Assembly (NCBI RefSeq): GCF_051622035.1
Contig: NC_135360.1
Coordinates: 25,061,206 to 25,125,205, forward strand
Source of the DNA: Arctopsyche grandis
Lineage: Eukaryota > Arthropoda > Insecta > Trichoptera > Hydropsychidae
Direction: 5' to 3'
DNA length: 64,000 nt
The translations under genes and the position numbers were made by a program. The notes beneath the pieces were generated by a model, which did not search any database, was not told the DNA's origin, and saw only the letters and a list, made by a program, of their open reading frames with translations. Below are positions 39,701 to 48,797 of the stretch, in pieces; the stretch's first letter is position 1; each line of letters begins with the position of its first letter.

Positions 39701-40394
39701 GGCATTAACTAAGGGGGGCGAAGCCCTAGACGGCATTTAATCATGGGGGTGCGGAGGGGCGAAGCCCTAAAAGGCATTAACTAAGGGGGGCGAAGCCCTA
39801 AACGGCAATTGCTCATGGGGCGTGGAGGGGCGAAGCCCTAGAAGGCAAAGGCTCAGGGGGGCGCCGAGGGCGAAGCCCTAGAAGGCAAAAAAAAATTTTG
39901 ATTTTTTTTTTTGATTTTTTAAAAAATTTTTTTTTAATTTTTTTTTAATTTTTTTTTTATTTTTTTTTTAATTTTTTTTTTTGATTTTTTTTTTATTTTT
40001 TTTTTATTTTTTTTTTTAATTTTTAAATTTTTTTTTAATTTTTTTTTTTTTTAATTAAATTAGCTTAGTCATGTTTAAGCGGTTTATATTATAAACACTG
40101 AGCGAAGCCGGGTAATACAGCTAGTAAATAATAAAAACAATCGCAAGAAATTGGTGATATGACGTCGACTTTATCAAGGGTCAAAAGTATAATGTAATCT
40201 TTCTCGAAACTATTTTCTTAGAATATTATATTGACTATTTTCTCTAATGTTTTTGATAAGAATAAGAACAAAATAGGAAACAAGAATAAAAATATAAACT
40301 AATTAAAGAATGGAAAATAAATTAACTAATATAAAAAAATCACCTCTTCGGGTAATTTGGCTGGACCAGCTCCAAAATTAATTACAGACGCCAT
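36760..40394 (-). CDS. Psat: Phosphoserine aminotransferase, complete, 8 exons
   Basis: Exons on the minus strand are 40394-40344, 38271-38141, 38065-37950, 37872-37711, 37625-37531, 37461-37292, 37213-36947 and 36865-36760. They total 1,098 nt, i.e. 365 aa plus TAA, the usual length for the family. The enzyme is PLP-dependent and converts 3-phosphohydroxypyruvate and glutamate to O-phosphoserine (serine biosynthesis, cytosol). Diagnostic motifs are the N-terminus [54 protein letters not shown], the Schiff-base lysine in [12 protein letters not shown] (about Lys195) and the C-terminal [16 protein letters not shown]. All introns are GT-AG. Intron 1 (2,072 nt) hosts a Helitron. All key residues are intact, so the gene should be functional. 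Confidence 0.95.
38655..39330 (+). repeat. Array A in Helitron copy 2
   Basis: About seven roughly 90-bp GC-rich units with the GGGGCTCAAAAGGGGGCGCC anchor at about 38733, 38802 and 38884, then every 90 bp. The first two units are short forms lacking the CCCGAAGGGGGCCC block and read CACGAGG where others read CACAAGG. Long ORFs (up to 255 codons) across it on both strands are not annotated as genes. Confidence 0.88.
39337..39885 (+). repeat. Array B in Helitron copy 2
   Basis: GGCATTAACTAAGGGG anchors at about 39343, 39487 and 39631, followed by shortened units. It carries the same GGGCGAAGCCC hairpins and the same terminal degenerate units (GCTCATGGGGCGTGGAGG, GGCTCAGGGGGGCGCCGAGG) as copy 1, but with far fewer internal units. 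Confidence 0.88.
40125..40343. other. Remainder of PSAT intron 1
   Basis: AT-rich intron sequence between the Helitron and the donor of exon 1 (GTGATTTTTTT on minus). No feature seen. Confidence 0.7.
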
Positions 40395-40890
40395 CCTTTC
40401 ACTAGCAAGAATGCCGATAAACTGTTAGTGCTCAAACCAGTAAACAGATCGAGTATCTCCTCCCTGAAACCAGTTTTATTGCGACTGGGTGCTGTCTCGC
40501 GTCTGCTTCAAAATACAATAAATTTTTTCGTCAGATAAAGTCGAATAGTAACACATACATATTACGTAATCATGTTTGTACATTACACAAGTTTATCGTT
40601 TACATACGACCAATACAAAACATTTGGTGTACACATTTACATACCAATTTATTTATAAGCAGTTGTTAGCCGACCTGAAAATTTGTATTAAAAAACTGTA
40701 ATTTCATTTGCTTTCAATCAAAAACCTATTCTTTAAATCTTTAAAGATCTAATCATCGATATGACTTCAATAGGTCTTGTGCAAGTTGTCTATAAAAATT
40801 AAAAAACGACTTTAACATACTTAAATAAATAACTACGTTTTCAGAACTATTATAATTTTCTTCCATATCAATTAATCAAACCATATATAA
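40395..40890 (-). promoter_or_regulatory. 5' flank and probable promoter region of PSAT
   Basis: AT-rich sequence upstream of the PSAT start codon. The ATG has the context GGATGGCG. A GC-richer stretch to about 40505 probably contains the 5' UTR. No TATA box can be assigned with confidence. The region has no shared upstream gene; the next gene is over 8 kb away. Confidence 0.35.
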
Positions 40891-41768
40891 TAGATTGTGG
40901 CTATTTGCAGGTACTATATCTGCGAATTATTGGCTATTTGCAGGTACTATATCTGTGACAGGCGCAAAGCCTTCTGCGCATGCGCGTGAACTTATAATCC
41001 GATTATAATTTCTTACATTTAATGTGGGTCTACGTGACGAGCCAGAATGTTAAATTACAGAAAACACAAATATCGGAAGGCAAAGATCGAAAATCGAAAG
41101 ATCTTAAGTCGAAAGATAAAAAAAAGGGTACATGATAAACGGTATATACTCACTTAATTTGCGCGAGCAGGGTACAACAGGAACAAGAGGAACAGGCTTT
41201 TCCTCCAGTATTCTGCGCGCGCACATTAATACGGGAGGAAAAGCCTGTTCCTCTTGTTCCTGTTGTATCTTGCTCGCGCAAATTAAGTGAGTATGTACCG
41301 TTTACCATGCACCCTTTTTTATCTTTCGACTTAAGATCTTTCGATTTTCGATCTTTGCCTTCCGATATTTGCGTTTTATGTAATTTAACATTCCGGTTCG
41401 TCACGGAGACCGATTTAATGTATGCTAAACTTGTTTAATCAATCGTTCATTATACATGAGGCAAATAAATTTCGCACGTTATTATTATAGATTTATATAA
41501 TTTAGCTAGTTCGCGGCTTGTACTTGTATGTAGGTATTATTCGTTACATATGTACATATATGATAATAATTTTCTAACAATTAATAATATTAACTAATTT
41601 GGATTATATTTTTTAATCTACGTCACTTTACGAGTTCGAACTAAATTTTAAGAGGTTTAAAACAAAATTTTAACAGTAAACACGCTGACAGTGACAGTTC
41701 ACGCGCATGCGCATGCAAATAGCTAATAATTTGCAGATATGGTACCTGCAAATAGCCACAACATATAA
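40890..41768. mobile_element. Larger inverted-repeat element enclosing the fold-back element
   Basis: The left arm at about 40895-40992 (TTGTGGCTATTTGCAGGTAC, then GCGCATGCGCGTGAACTT) is matched in reverse at about 41695-41763 (GTTCACGCGCATGCGCATGC, then GGTACCTGCAAATAGCCACAA). The left arm carries an extra direct duplication of GGCTATTTGCAGGTACTATATCTG. The arms enclose 41026-41412 plus AT-rich spacer. No clear target duplication was found. Confidence 0.5.
41026..41412. mobile_element. Fold-back element with about 180-bp arms and 9-bp target duplication
   Basis: The arms are near-perfect reverse complements: left GGTCTACGTGACGAGCC, right GGTTCGTCACGGAGACC, continuing through AATATCGGAAGGCAAAGATC, CGAAAGATCTTAAGTCGAAA and AACAGGCTTTTCCTCC to a spacer of about 20 nt around 41213. 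ATTTAATGT flanks both sides (41017-41025 and 41413-41421). Long terminal repeats with a 9-bp duplication are typical of Mutator-like MITEs, though the family assignment is an inference. The transcript would form a long hairpin. Confidence 0.7.
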
Positions 41769-42667
41769 AATATCATACTCAAAACTTTTGAAGTATTGAT
41801 TAATTAAATTTTCAAATGAAAATTTCATTTCATATTCTACGCCAAATGGCGTAAAAAATGTTGTGAACCTCTGGTTTTTTTTAGTCGCAATAAAATGTGA
41901 ACATTTTTTTTCATCTTAGAAACAAAAAAGCTTGTAAAAAACATTATAATTCGCCAGTTTATATATTATACATACATATGTACGTATAATGTTTCATGCT
42001 TTTTTTTCGTTTCATATATACATATATGTACATATGTACATTCATACATAGAATACATATGTATGTACAATATTTAAATATTTTTTATGAATGAAAATTA
42101 TTTTAAAAACATATGTATGTATATTGTAAGAATTTTATTTACTTACAAAAACGAAGTCTGGAGTAGAATGGTCATTTATTTAATTCCATTTGGCTCTACT
42201 TTAATAATCTCAATTTTTCTATACATCTACGATTTTTCCTTGAAACACCAATATTCCTTAGGACAAAGTCTAAGCAATCCATATCTACATAAAATATGTA
42301 TATAATTACAAACTAATATCTTCATCGATTAACTTGAACATAAACTTATTTTAATGAAAATCAAAGGCAACGTATCATAACTTTTTGTTTTTATACACCT
42401 TGTTACATTAGTAAATAAGATATGAGTTTCTAGATAAATTTGTTGCGAGACCTAGTCATATTTTGAAATATTACGTCTACATACATATATATTTAATTGC
42501 TTTTAAATAAATATTATCAATAGCAATGATTACAATTTCAATTTGTTATCTTGTATTCAGTTAAAGAAATCATTTTTAATGTCTGACAAAAAATAAATAA
42601 CGGAATGCATTTTTTTCAATATAAATGAAATGATTGAAAAAAGAAGAAATTTAAAGTTTTATATAAA

Positions 42668-42745
<78 letters not shown>
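42668..42745. repeat. (TA)n microsatellite
   Basis: About 38 TA repeats directly abutting the left end of the Tc1/mariner element. A shorter TA run follows its right end, so the transposon landed inside a TA repeat. Confidence 0.9.
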
Positions 42746-42748
<3 letters not shown>

Positions 42749-44362
42749 TAGCGGGCGATGAAAGGTGTCCACCCATAGAAAAGGGACAAAAGCTTGTGTA
42801 CATTTTTTTTGCGTGTCAGATGTTCAGGTAAAAGACCTTTTTTTGTTGAAAAGGATCCTTATCTTTAGGTATTCAAACAGTTGACCACTGTTTTTCGAAG
42901 GATTAGCACGTTTTGAAGTGATTTTGTGTACGATATGTCGGGTGTAAAACAATTAACCGAAGCGAATAAAGCGATAATTCTAACTCTGGCTGAAGAAAAA
43001 TTTAGTTCTCGCTACATCGCTCAGAAAGTAGGATGCAGTAAGACCTCTGTGCTTAATTGAATAAGAAAATATAAAAATTCAGCATCCCTAGAGAGGAAAA
43101 AAGGATCGGGAAAGCCCAGAAAGACCAACTCCGCCGAAGATAGACCCTTAAAAAGAATGTGTCTACAAAAACCGGTTCAAAAGTGCTGTGAAAATTAGAT
43201 CGGAGCTTATAGCAGCTGGGGGAAAAGAAATCAGCGTCGAAGTTGTACGTCGTCGCCTTAAAGAATACAGTTTAGTTGCCAGGATACCGGCGAAAAAATC
43301 ATTTTTGACCAAGAAAATGAGAATGCAACGACTGAATTGGGCCAAAAAATTTATTAATTGGACGGAAATGGACTGGAGGCGTGTTATCTCCTCGGAAGAA
43401 AGCAAATTTAATTTGTTTGGGTCCGATGGCATCCACTACATTCGACGAAGATCGGGCGAACGTTTGAGTGACGAATGTATTCAGCCTACGGTCAAACACC
43501 GTGCGGGCCAGATGGTCTGGGGATGTTTTTCTTTCCATGGGGTGGGTCCATTGGCCATAATTGATGGGACAGTTAACGCCGAAACATATAAAAAAATTTT
43601 AAAAGAACATTTGATACCAGCAATAGAAATGCACTATGCGTGGGAATCTGAATGCATTTTTCAAGACGATTCTGCACCATGTCATCTTGCCAAAACTGTA
43701 AGTAATCTTTTTTTTTATTGCTATGTATCCTAATCAACAAATAAAAATAAAAATATATCATTAAGTTATTATCTAAAATTTTAGGTCAAGAACTTCATTG
43801 CGGAAAGTGGCATTTCGCCCTTGGAACGGCCGGGTAACAGTCCGGATTTGAACCCAATAAAGAACCTGTGGGCTATAATGGGTTCTAAAATTAATAATAA
43901 GAAACCTTCCTCTAAATTATAATTAATTGAAAAAATAAAATATATATGGGATAACGATATCACAGATGAATATATTCAAAATTTAATTAAATCAGTGCCT
44001 CGAAGAGTTGAGGCTAATAAAAAAAATAAGGGGGGGCCAATCAAATATTGAAATAAATTTTATATATAAGTTTTATTATAATAAATGAAATGTGATTTTT
44101 AGATTTTTTATTAATACATGAGTTTTATGAAAAAATTTTTTTTTAATTACACTACTAAATTTTTCCATACATCACCGACTCCTAATAATTTGAATAACAT
44201 TATAGTTTCGTTTTAATTTCTTCGCATTACTACTTGAATTTCTTTCAAACTTCATAAATGCAATTTTAATAAACAAAAAAAATAAATACAATCGTTTATA
44301 AGTCCGAAAAACAAGAAAATATGAGTTTTTTCGAGGTGGACACCTTTCATCGCCCGTTACTG
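42746..44362 (+). mobile_element. Tc1/mariner transposon with degenerate transposase
   Basis: Terminal inverted repeats CAGTAGCGGGCGATGAAAGG at the left and CCTTTCATCGCCCGTTACTG at the right are flanked by TA. The total length of 1,617 bp is typical. It contains a broken transposase gene (separate entry). One mismatch in the TIRs and several lesions show an old, inactive copy. Confidence 0.85.
42935..44051 (+). pseudogene. Broken Tc1-type transposase
   Basis: The frame opens at ATG 42935 (MSGVKQLTEANK, a helix-turn-helix region with SSRYIAQKVGCSKTSV), hits TGA at 43058 and shifts frame near 43150-43180. It continues KSAVKIRSELIAAG to QDDSAPCHLAKT at 43697, where an 87-nt AT-rich segment with GTAAGT...TTTTAG ends (43698-43784) interrupts it. 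Then VKNFIAESGISPLERPGNSP continues, with TAA at about 43919. In the DDE triad the first Asp appears as Glu (SSEESKF), the second is kept (QDDSAP) and the third position, normally Glu in NPIENLW, is Lys (NPIKNLW). It cannot encode an active enzyme. Confidence 0.85.
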
Positions 44363-44491
44363 TATATATATATATATATGCACATACAATATTTAAACCA
44401 AAATTAATATTATGTTGGAACACACTGTAACAAATTGAAATACTTACTTTTATTATTGTTACAGTACGAAAATTTGTCCATTTTGTGAAAC

Positions 44492-44971
44492 CACTGGTGG
44501 ATCCAGGGGGGAGGGGTCATGGAACTAATGACCCCCATCCTAAAGAATTACATAATGTACTTATGCATGCGACAAGTGCAAAAATGCAAAAAAAAGAGGA
44601 AAAAGCGCCACAGTCGAAAATTTTTTTCCACAAATCTTCACATGGTCAACATTAATCGACCATCAAACTGAGTCATCAAAATCTATCAATTAACTTAATT
44701 TCTACCAACTGTCTTTTCACTTTATCTATGTACATATGTAAGTACGTAATAACAATAGATAAATTTTTGTTTTGTTTTTCTTCAAAGCACATAACAGCGA
44801 TTATTTTATTAGTTACCCAAAAATAACATATGTACATAAGAAATAAACGTAGCATTCATAGATCCATAGTATCTCATTAATCATTAAATTCATAATATTT
44901 TCTAAATTCACACTATTCCTTAATTTAGGGGGGCGAGTACCCCCCTATGGCCCCCCCAAATTACGTCCCTG
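44492..44971. mobile_element. Decayed inverted-repeat element with G/C-run ends
   Basis: The left end CACTGGTGGATCCAGGGGGG and the right end CCCCCCCAAATTACGTCCCTG are loosely inverted (CAGGGACGTAATTTGGGGGG when reversed). Ends of this CA-rich-then-G-run type occur in hAT-like MITEs. No target duplication is visible, so the assignment is weak. The interior is AT-rich without ORFs. Confidence 0.35.
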
Positions 44972-45221
44972 AAAAAAATGCATAATATTTTCAATTAATG
45001 TTAATCGAAAATCGGGATTTTGGGGAGGGGGCTCCTATCCTATATTTCTATTTACATGGATATGTCTAGATTAGGAATAGATTTTATATTCGGAAACTGT
45101 TTAAAATTGTGTATTTAAATCTTACTATATCATCGAAGTATAATCAAATGATATTTTGAAAGTATGGAGTAAATTTAAATCGCTGGTTGATGATGAATCG
45201 TCTTATCAAAATTGTTTATAT

Positions 45222-45440
45222 TGTAGGCGGGGTACGATGTGTTGACCGTATCCCGGCCTAACGAAACACTGTTGTGTGATTCAAAGATGGGGTCACCAAT
45301 GTAGGCGGGGTAGCGATGTGTTGACAGCGCTGTTGGATGATCAGAAGGTTGCGTAGATCACGTCGGAGTAGTACCAATGTAGGCGGGTTACATGTGTGTT
45401 GACCGTATCCCGGCCTAACGAAACACTGTTGTGCTAGTTT
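45222..45440 (+). repeat. Three 78-bp tandem units at LTR edge
   Basis: TGTAGGCGGG starts at 45222, 45300 and 45378, each followed by GTGTTGAC. The first and third units continue CGTATCCCGGCCTAACGAAA; the second is divergent. Confidence 0.8.
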
Positions 45441-45704
45441 TATAAAGTTTTATTGTTTGCCTATGGTTGTACAAAGGTATGGTATTTGTGGGCAAAAGTA
45501 TGTCGTTCAGCGGTCTCTGGATATGGTAGAGTGTCGCTGGCTCAGCATTCAGCTATGTTCGGCAAGTCGCTGGATATGGTAGAGTGTCGCTGGCTCGGCG
45601 TTCAGCTATGTTCGGCAAGTCGCTGGATACGGCAGTGTGTTGCTGGCTGGTTGTTCTTCCAAGTCCGCGTAGTGAAGTGGTGGCTGGTCAGGAGCTGGAT
45701 GTTG

Positions 45705-45885
45705 ACTGGTCTGCTGCTGTGTGTCGACGCTTGCTGCTCTGGGTCGACTGGTCTGGTGCTGTGTGTCGACGCTTGCTGTTGTGGGTCGACTGGTCTGGTG
45801 CTGTGTGTCGACGCTTGCTGTTGTGGGTCGACTCGTCTGGTGCTGTGTGTCGACGCTTGCTGTTGTGGGTCGACTGGTCTGGTTT
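45705..45885 (+). repeat. 42-bp tandem repeat
   Basis: Four to five copies of a 42-bp unit (GGTCTGGTGCTGTGTGTCGA, then CGCTTGCTGTTGTGGGTCGA). Being a multiple of three, it keeps frames open on both strands. Shared ORFs of 118-286 codons here are not considered genes. Confidence 0.85.
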
Positions 45886-45913
45886 GGGTTGTACCTCCTT
45901 TTATAGTGTTTTT

Positions 45914-46057
45914 GGAATGCTTGGTGGAAGTGGTTATTGACGCGTACGAAAGGAATTTTGTTTTCGTCGAGGCGTCGAATTTTCTGGAATGCTTGATGGA
46001 AGTGGTTATTGACGCGTACGAGAGGAATTTTGTTTTCGTCGAGGCGTCGAATTTTCT
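45914..46057 (+). repeat. 72-bp tandem duplication
   Basis: GGAATGCTTGGTGGAAGTGG begins at 45914 and repeats at 45986 with few changes; a third partial start is at 46058. Confidence 0.85.
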
Positions 46058-46341
46058 GGAATGCTTGGCGCCTTTCCGCTCGATGTATTTTAATGGTGGC
46101 GGCGTGTTTCGACCGTTTTGGTTCCACTCGACTGGTAGGGGCGTTCCGCCTGAGTTTAATATAACGACTGCAGGTGCATATCGTCTGGGTTTCGGGAATG
46201 TAGTTTGTTGTTGCGGAGTATTCTCGAAGGTTTCGATGACGATGACGACGACGAGATTCCTACAATATTATTCACGAAAATTTTTTTATTCCCATTTATA
46301 TTTCAGTAGTTAGTTGTTACATAGGTATTGGTATATACATA

Positions 46342-46625
46342 ATATTGACGTTGGAAATGGGCCCACGCAAATTTTGAAACTTACACGATTCGAGCCTAAT
46401 AAAAAAAGTTAACCGATCCTTGGGCTGTTAAAGCAGGTATTAGTTGTTTGTGTATATCGTAAGAAATTTGTTTTGTTGAAATACCCAAACTTTAGGTCCC
46501 AAAGTTGCAATACCCTATAAATAGTTAAAAAGTTATTTACTTTTACTGAGGGCCCATATTTTCTAACAGATAGTGGGGCCCACATGCCATCGGGCATGTT
46601 CGCTTGTATGGCCAGTCCGCCACTG
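46342..46625. mobile_element. Remnant of hAT-like MITE (right end clear)
   Basis: The right end reads GGCCAGTCCGCCACTG, i.e. CAGTGGCGGACTGGCC on the minus strand, a CAGTGG-type terminus typical of hAT MITEs. CATACATA follows the right end and TATACATA precedes the left (7 of 8 match), which could be an 8-bp target duplication, but such words are common here. The left terminus has decayed. Confidence 0.4.
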
Positions 46626-46841
46626 CATACATATACATATATTTTATTTTACATAGATATATCAGAGCTGTCGCCCTAATGGTTTCCACGGGTTTCCGGA
46701 AACCCGTTATTAAATCTAAAAAAAATCATATAATTTTTGTCAAAAATTATACAAATTTTGAAAATTTAATGTTATAGTGCCTTTTACGAAAAAACAAATA
46801 TATATGTATATGTATACATATGTATATGTATACATATGTAT

Positions 46842-47018
46842 TTTGCCAAATTGTTGGAACCGTTTCAATGAATATCAGATAAATTGGCAAACTCTAATAA
46901 GAAACGATCGACTTGGAGTCACAAATATCCAAGTCTAATTCAGCAGCATTAAAGATTAGCACGGGATCGAACCCGAAACCTTTCGGTGCTAAACATAAAC
47001 GCAACTACCGAGCCATAC
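46842..47018 (-). mobile_element. tRNA-derived SINE, best preserved copy
   Basis: On the minus strand, a box A-like TGGCTCGGTAGTTGCG and a box B-like GGGTTCGATCCCG are separated by about 30 nt. The shared body TTTGTGACTCCAAGTCGATC and AGAGTTTGCCAATTTATCTG follows, then tail GAAACGGTTCCAACAA and a TATG/CATA simple repeat. The head differs from the copy at 80-252 while the body is the same. Confidence 0.75.
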
Positions 47019-47039
47019 TGTATATATGTATGTAGTTTT

Positions 47040-47380
47040 TCAAAGATGAATATATGTACCTGCTCAGACCAATTGTCTGATGGTCGGCCTTACGACCCAC
47101 GAGCTGGCCGATGTTTTTTGTGCTGGCCACCTTGAGGCGCGGCCAACCACATTCCCGCTCCAACCGTCGCCGCTTGAACACTGCTTCTAAGCGGTGCGTT
47201 TCCTCGATCCCGAATCACCAGTTCGAGACTGGTGATGTTTGACGATACTTGAAAACCAGCTCCAGTATGCGTCCGGGGCGTATTGAGGAAGCCTGGTTTG
47301 TCTTCATCCCGAAGGCAGACAACTCAGACACGCATGCTTGGTGCATAACCTTAAGCACACGTGCTACCGTTGTATACAAC
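47040..47380. other. GC-richer unassigned segment, possible non-LTR retrotransposon scrap
   Basis: This 340-bp segment differs in composition from its surroundings. One plus frame reads EEAWFVFIPKADNSD, which resembles the FIPK(A/P)GK motif of R1/jockey-type reverse transcriptases. The match is too short to be sure. It ends against a C21 run. Confidence 0.3.
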
Positions 47381-47400
47381 CCCCCCCCCCCCCCCCCCCC
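47380..47400. repeat. C21 homopolymer
   Basis: Twenty-one consecutive C residues. Possible sequencing or assembly uncertainty in exact length. Confidence 0.9.
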
Positions 47401-47713
47401 GCTTGCTCTCTATACATTTAACTTGAAATATAGTTGCATACAAAACAGATTTACGACCTGTTGTCATTATATACAATCTCCCACCATTTTCAATCTCCAT
47501 TTTCCATCTCCCAACATCACGCTTACATACGCACACGGTACGAGAGAGGGAGACAGAGCAGAGCCATCATCAGCAGAGACCAGACCACAGACGACGATCA
47601 GCAGGCACCATTGGGGGAAAACTACGCCGACGCTTACCACGAGCTATACAAACATCACGACATCAGGTGGCATCTCGATTGAGAACCCCTGGCGTCCGTC
47701 CAGTACCTATAAA

Positions 47714-48465
47714 GGTCTGTTCATACTTATCCAGCACGACCCGAATCCTGCAAGTACGGACAGTATTCTTTAGTACATTCTATATGGACGCGCATGAATG
47801 CGTAAATGCGCATACGCGAATGAAGTATGAATACGTCCATATAATGTACCAAATAATACTATCCGCACTTGCAGGACACTTTTTTTTACGTGAGAGGGGA
47901 AAACCTTGCATAGGCCCCCCCCCAGCCTGAATTCCAGGGGGAGTGTGAGATTCTTACTCACTAAAAACCCCTCTGTCTTTCAGCTGCTGCCGGACCCGCA
48001 CTTAAGCATTACCAGGCAGCAGCTGGCCTTGCGCAATACGCTCATACAGGAGATAGCAGAGACCCACCTCAGGTCGCGGTGCTCTTATCAAGTCCTTGGC
48101 ATTCTCTGTGCGCTATAATTCACTAATGCAAATGCAATTTAAATTAAATTAAATATGAATTGAATCGAAACAATGAACAACTATCGAAACATTGTGACAA
48201 TAAAAGTACCTGATGCGATTATTGTTTTTATATTATCGCTGCCCGTGTACATGTGCAAAAATTATGTGCGCTCATTATACCTGTGTATAAACAGAGCAGT
48301 GCAGTAAAAATTGCCACTTATCGGATTCAGTTGTCCCAAAGAGCGCCAGGGATTTACACGCGAAGAGAGCTGCACCGCGAAGCACGCCCACCCACGACAA
48401 CATCCGGCCGCAACTTGCAGGATACCTGCAGGATACGGGTCGTGCTGAATAGGTATGAACAGACC
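47714..48465. mobile_element. TTAA-type MITE interrupted by a retroposon
   Basis: The ends GGTCTGTTCATACTTATCC and ATAGGTATGAACAGACC are inverted. TTAA follows the right end (CCTTAA) and TAAA precedes the left. The interior up to 47879 and from 48426 matches, in inverted order, the uninterrupted copy at 53365-53553. TTAA flanks suggest a piggyBac-type MITE; the family is inferred. Confidence 0.65.
47880..48412 (-). mobile_element. Retroposon inserted in the TTAA MITE
   Basis: 533 bp absent from the sister MITE copy, flanked by ACTTGCAGGACAC and ACTTGCAGGATAC (12 of 13 match), i.e. a target-site duplication. It begins with T8 on the plus strand, so it is a poly(A)-ended element in minus orientation. 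No ORF of known family is recognised; it may be a SINE or a truncated LINE 3' end. Confidence 0.6.
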
Positions 48466-48639
48466 TTAAATTTAGTAAATTTTTTGATTTTTTTTCTAGA
48501 ATTCATTTTTAGGAGAGACAGAAAGTCGGAAAGTATAAATTAGCGACGGAAATGATGAATTGCTTAAAATTGTTATTAAATTAAATTGTGACATAGTTGC
48601 TTTAGTAGACTTGATGAAAAATAATTAGGTTGATAAGAC

Positions 48640-48797
48640 AGGTAAAAAACTTTGCTCGTTGCCATCCTGTTTGCAGGTTGCCGAACGAAGCCAAGTTGGT
48701 AGACGTGAGTGTCAGCCGCTAGTGTCAGTCGGCGATAGCGAGCGGCGTTAGCGGTCGGCAGTCGACTAGCGATCGCAGTCGGTAGTCGGTAGTCGCG
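48640..48797 (+). promoter_or_regulatory. Probable promoter and 5' UTR of Mri1
   Basis: A GC-richer leader with repeated AGTCGG/AGTCGC words directly before the start codon. TCAGT initiator-like words occur at about 48724. No TATA box is evident. The transcript start cannot be fixed. Confidence 0.35.

Larger units (their letters stand above)
38460..40124 (+). mobile_element. Non-autonomous Helitron copy 2, in PSAT intron 1
   Basis: Same termini as copy 1: TCTAATCTATAATTTGG after an A, and ACAGCTAG before a T. Same internal order too: TCG microsatellite, poly-T blocks, array A (about 7 units, 38655-39330), array B (about 2 full 143-bp units plus shortened ones, 39337-39885), T-rich tract, unique 3' end. 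Flanking portions look almost identical to copy 1, which suggests recent relatedness; the size difference (1,665 versus 2,883 bp) is mainly array copy number. It lies in the orientation opposite to the host gene and does not touch its splice sites. Confidence 0.85.
45222..46321 (-). mobile_element. Probable solo LTR of a Ty3/gypsy-like element
   Basis: The segment begins TGTAGGCGGGGT and ends GTTAGTTGTTACA (TG...CA). It is about 1.1 kb long and GC-richer than its flanks. It contains tandem repeats (three of 78 bp, about four of 42 bp, two of 72 bp). On the minus strand an ATG-less frame is open from about 46240 leftwards (ENTPQQQTTFPKPRRYAPA, then LNSGGTPLPVEWNQNGRN), looking like the tail of a polyprotein running into an LTR. 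No matching target duplication, primer-binding site or pol domain is visible, so identity as an LTR is inferred. Confidence 0.5.

Noticed and set aside
45453-46313. 286-codon plus-strand ORF with CVDACCCGSTGLVL repeats
   Set aside because: The 42-bp and 72-bp tandem units are multiples of three and keep several frames open on both strands; the region is better explained as LTR sequence.
47249-47773. 174-codon ORF
   Set aside because: It crosses the C21 homopolymer (proline run) and the edge of a MITE, so it is a chance fusion; only its first part may derive from a retrotransposon.
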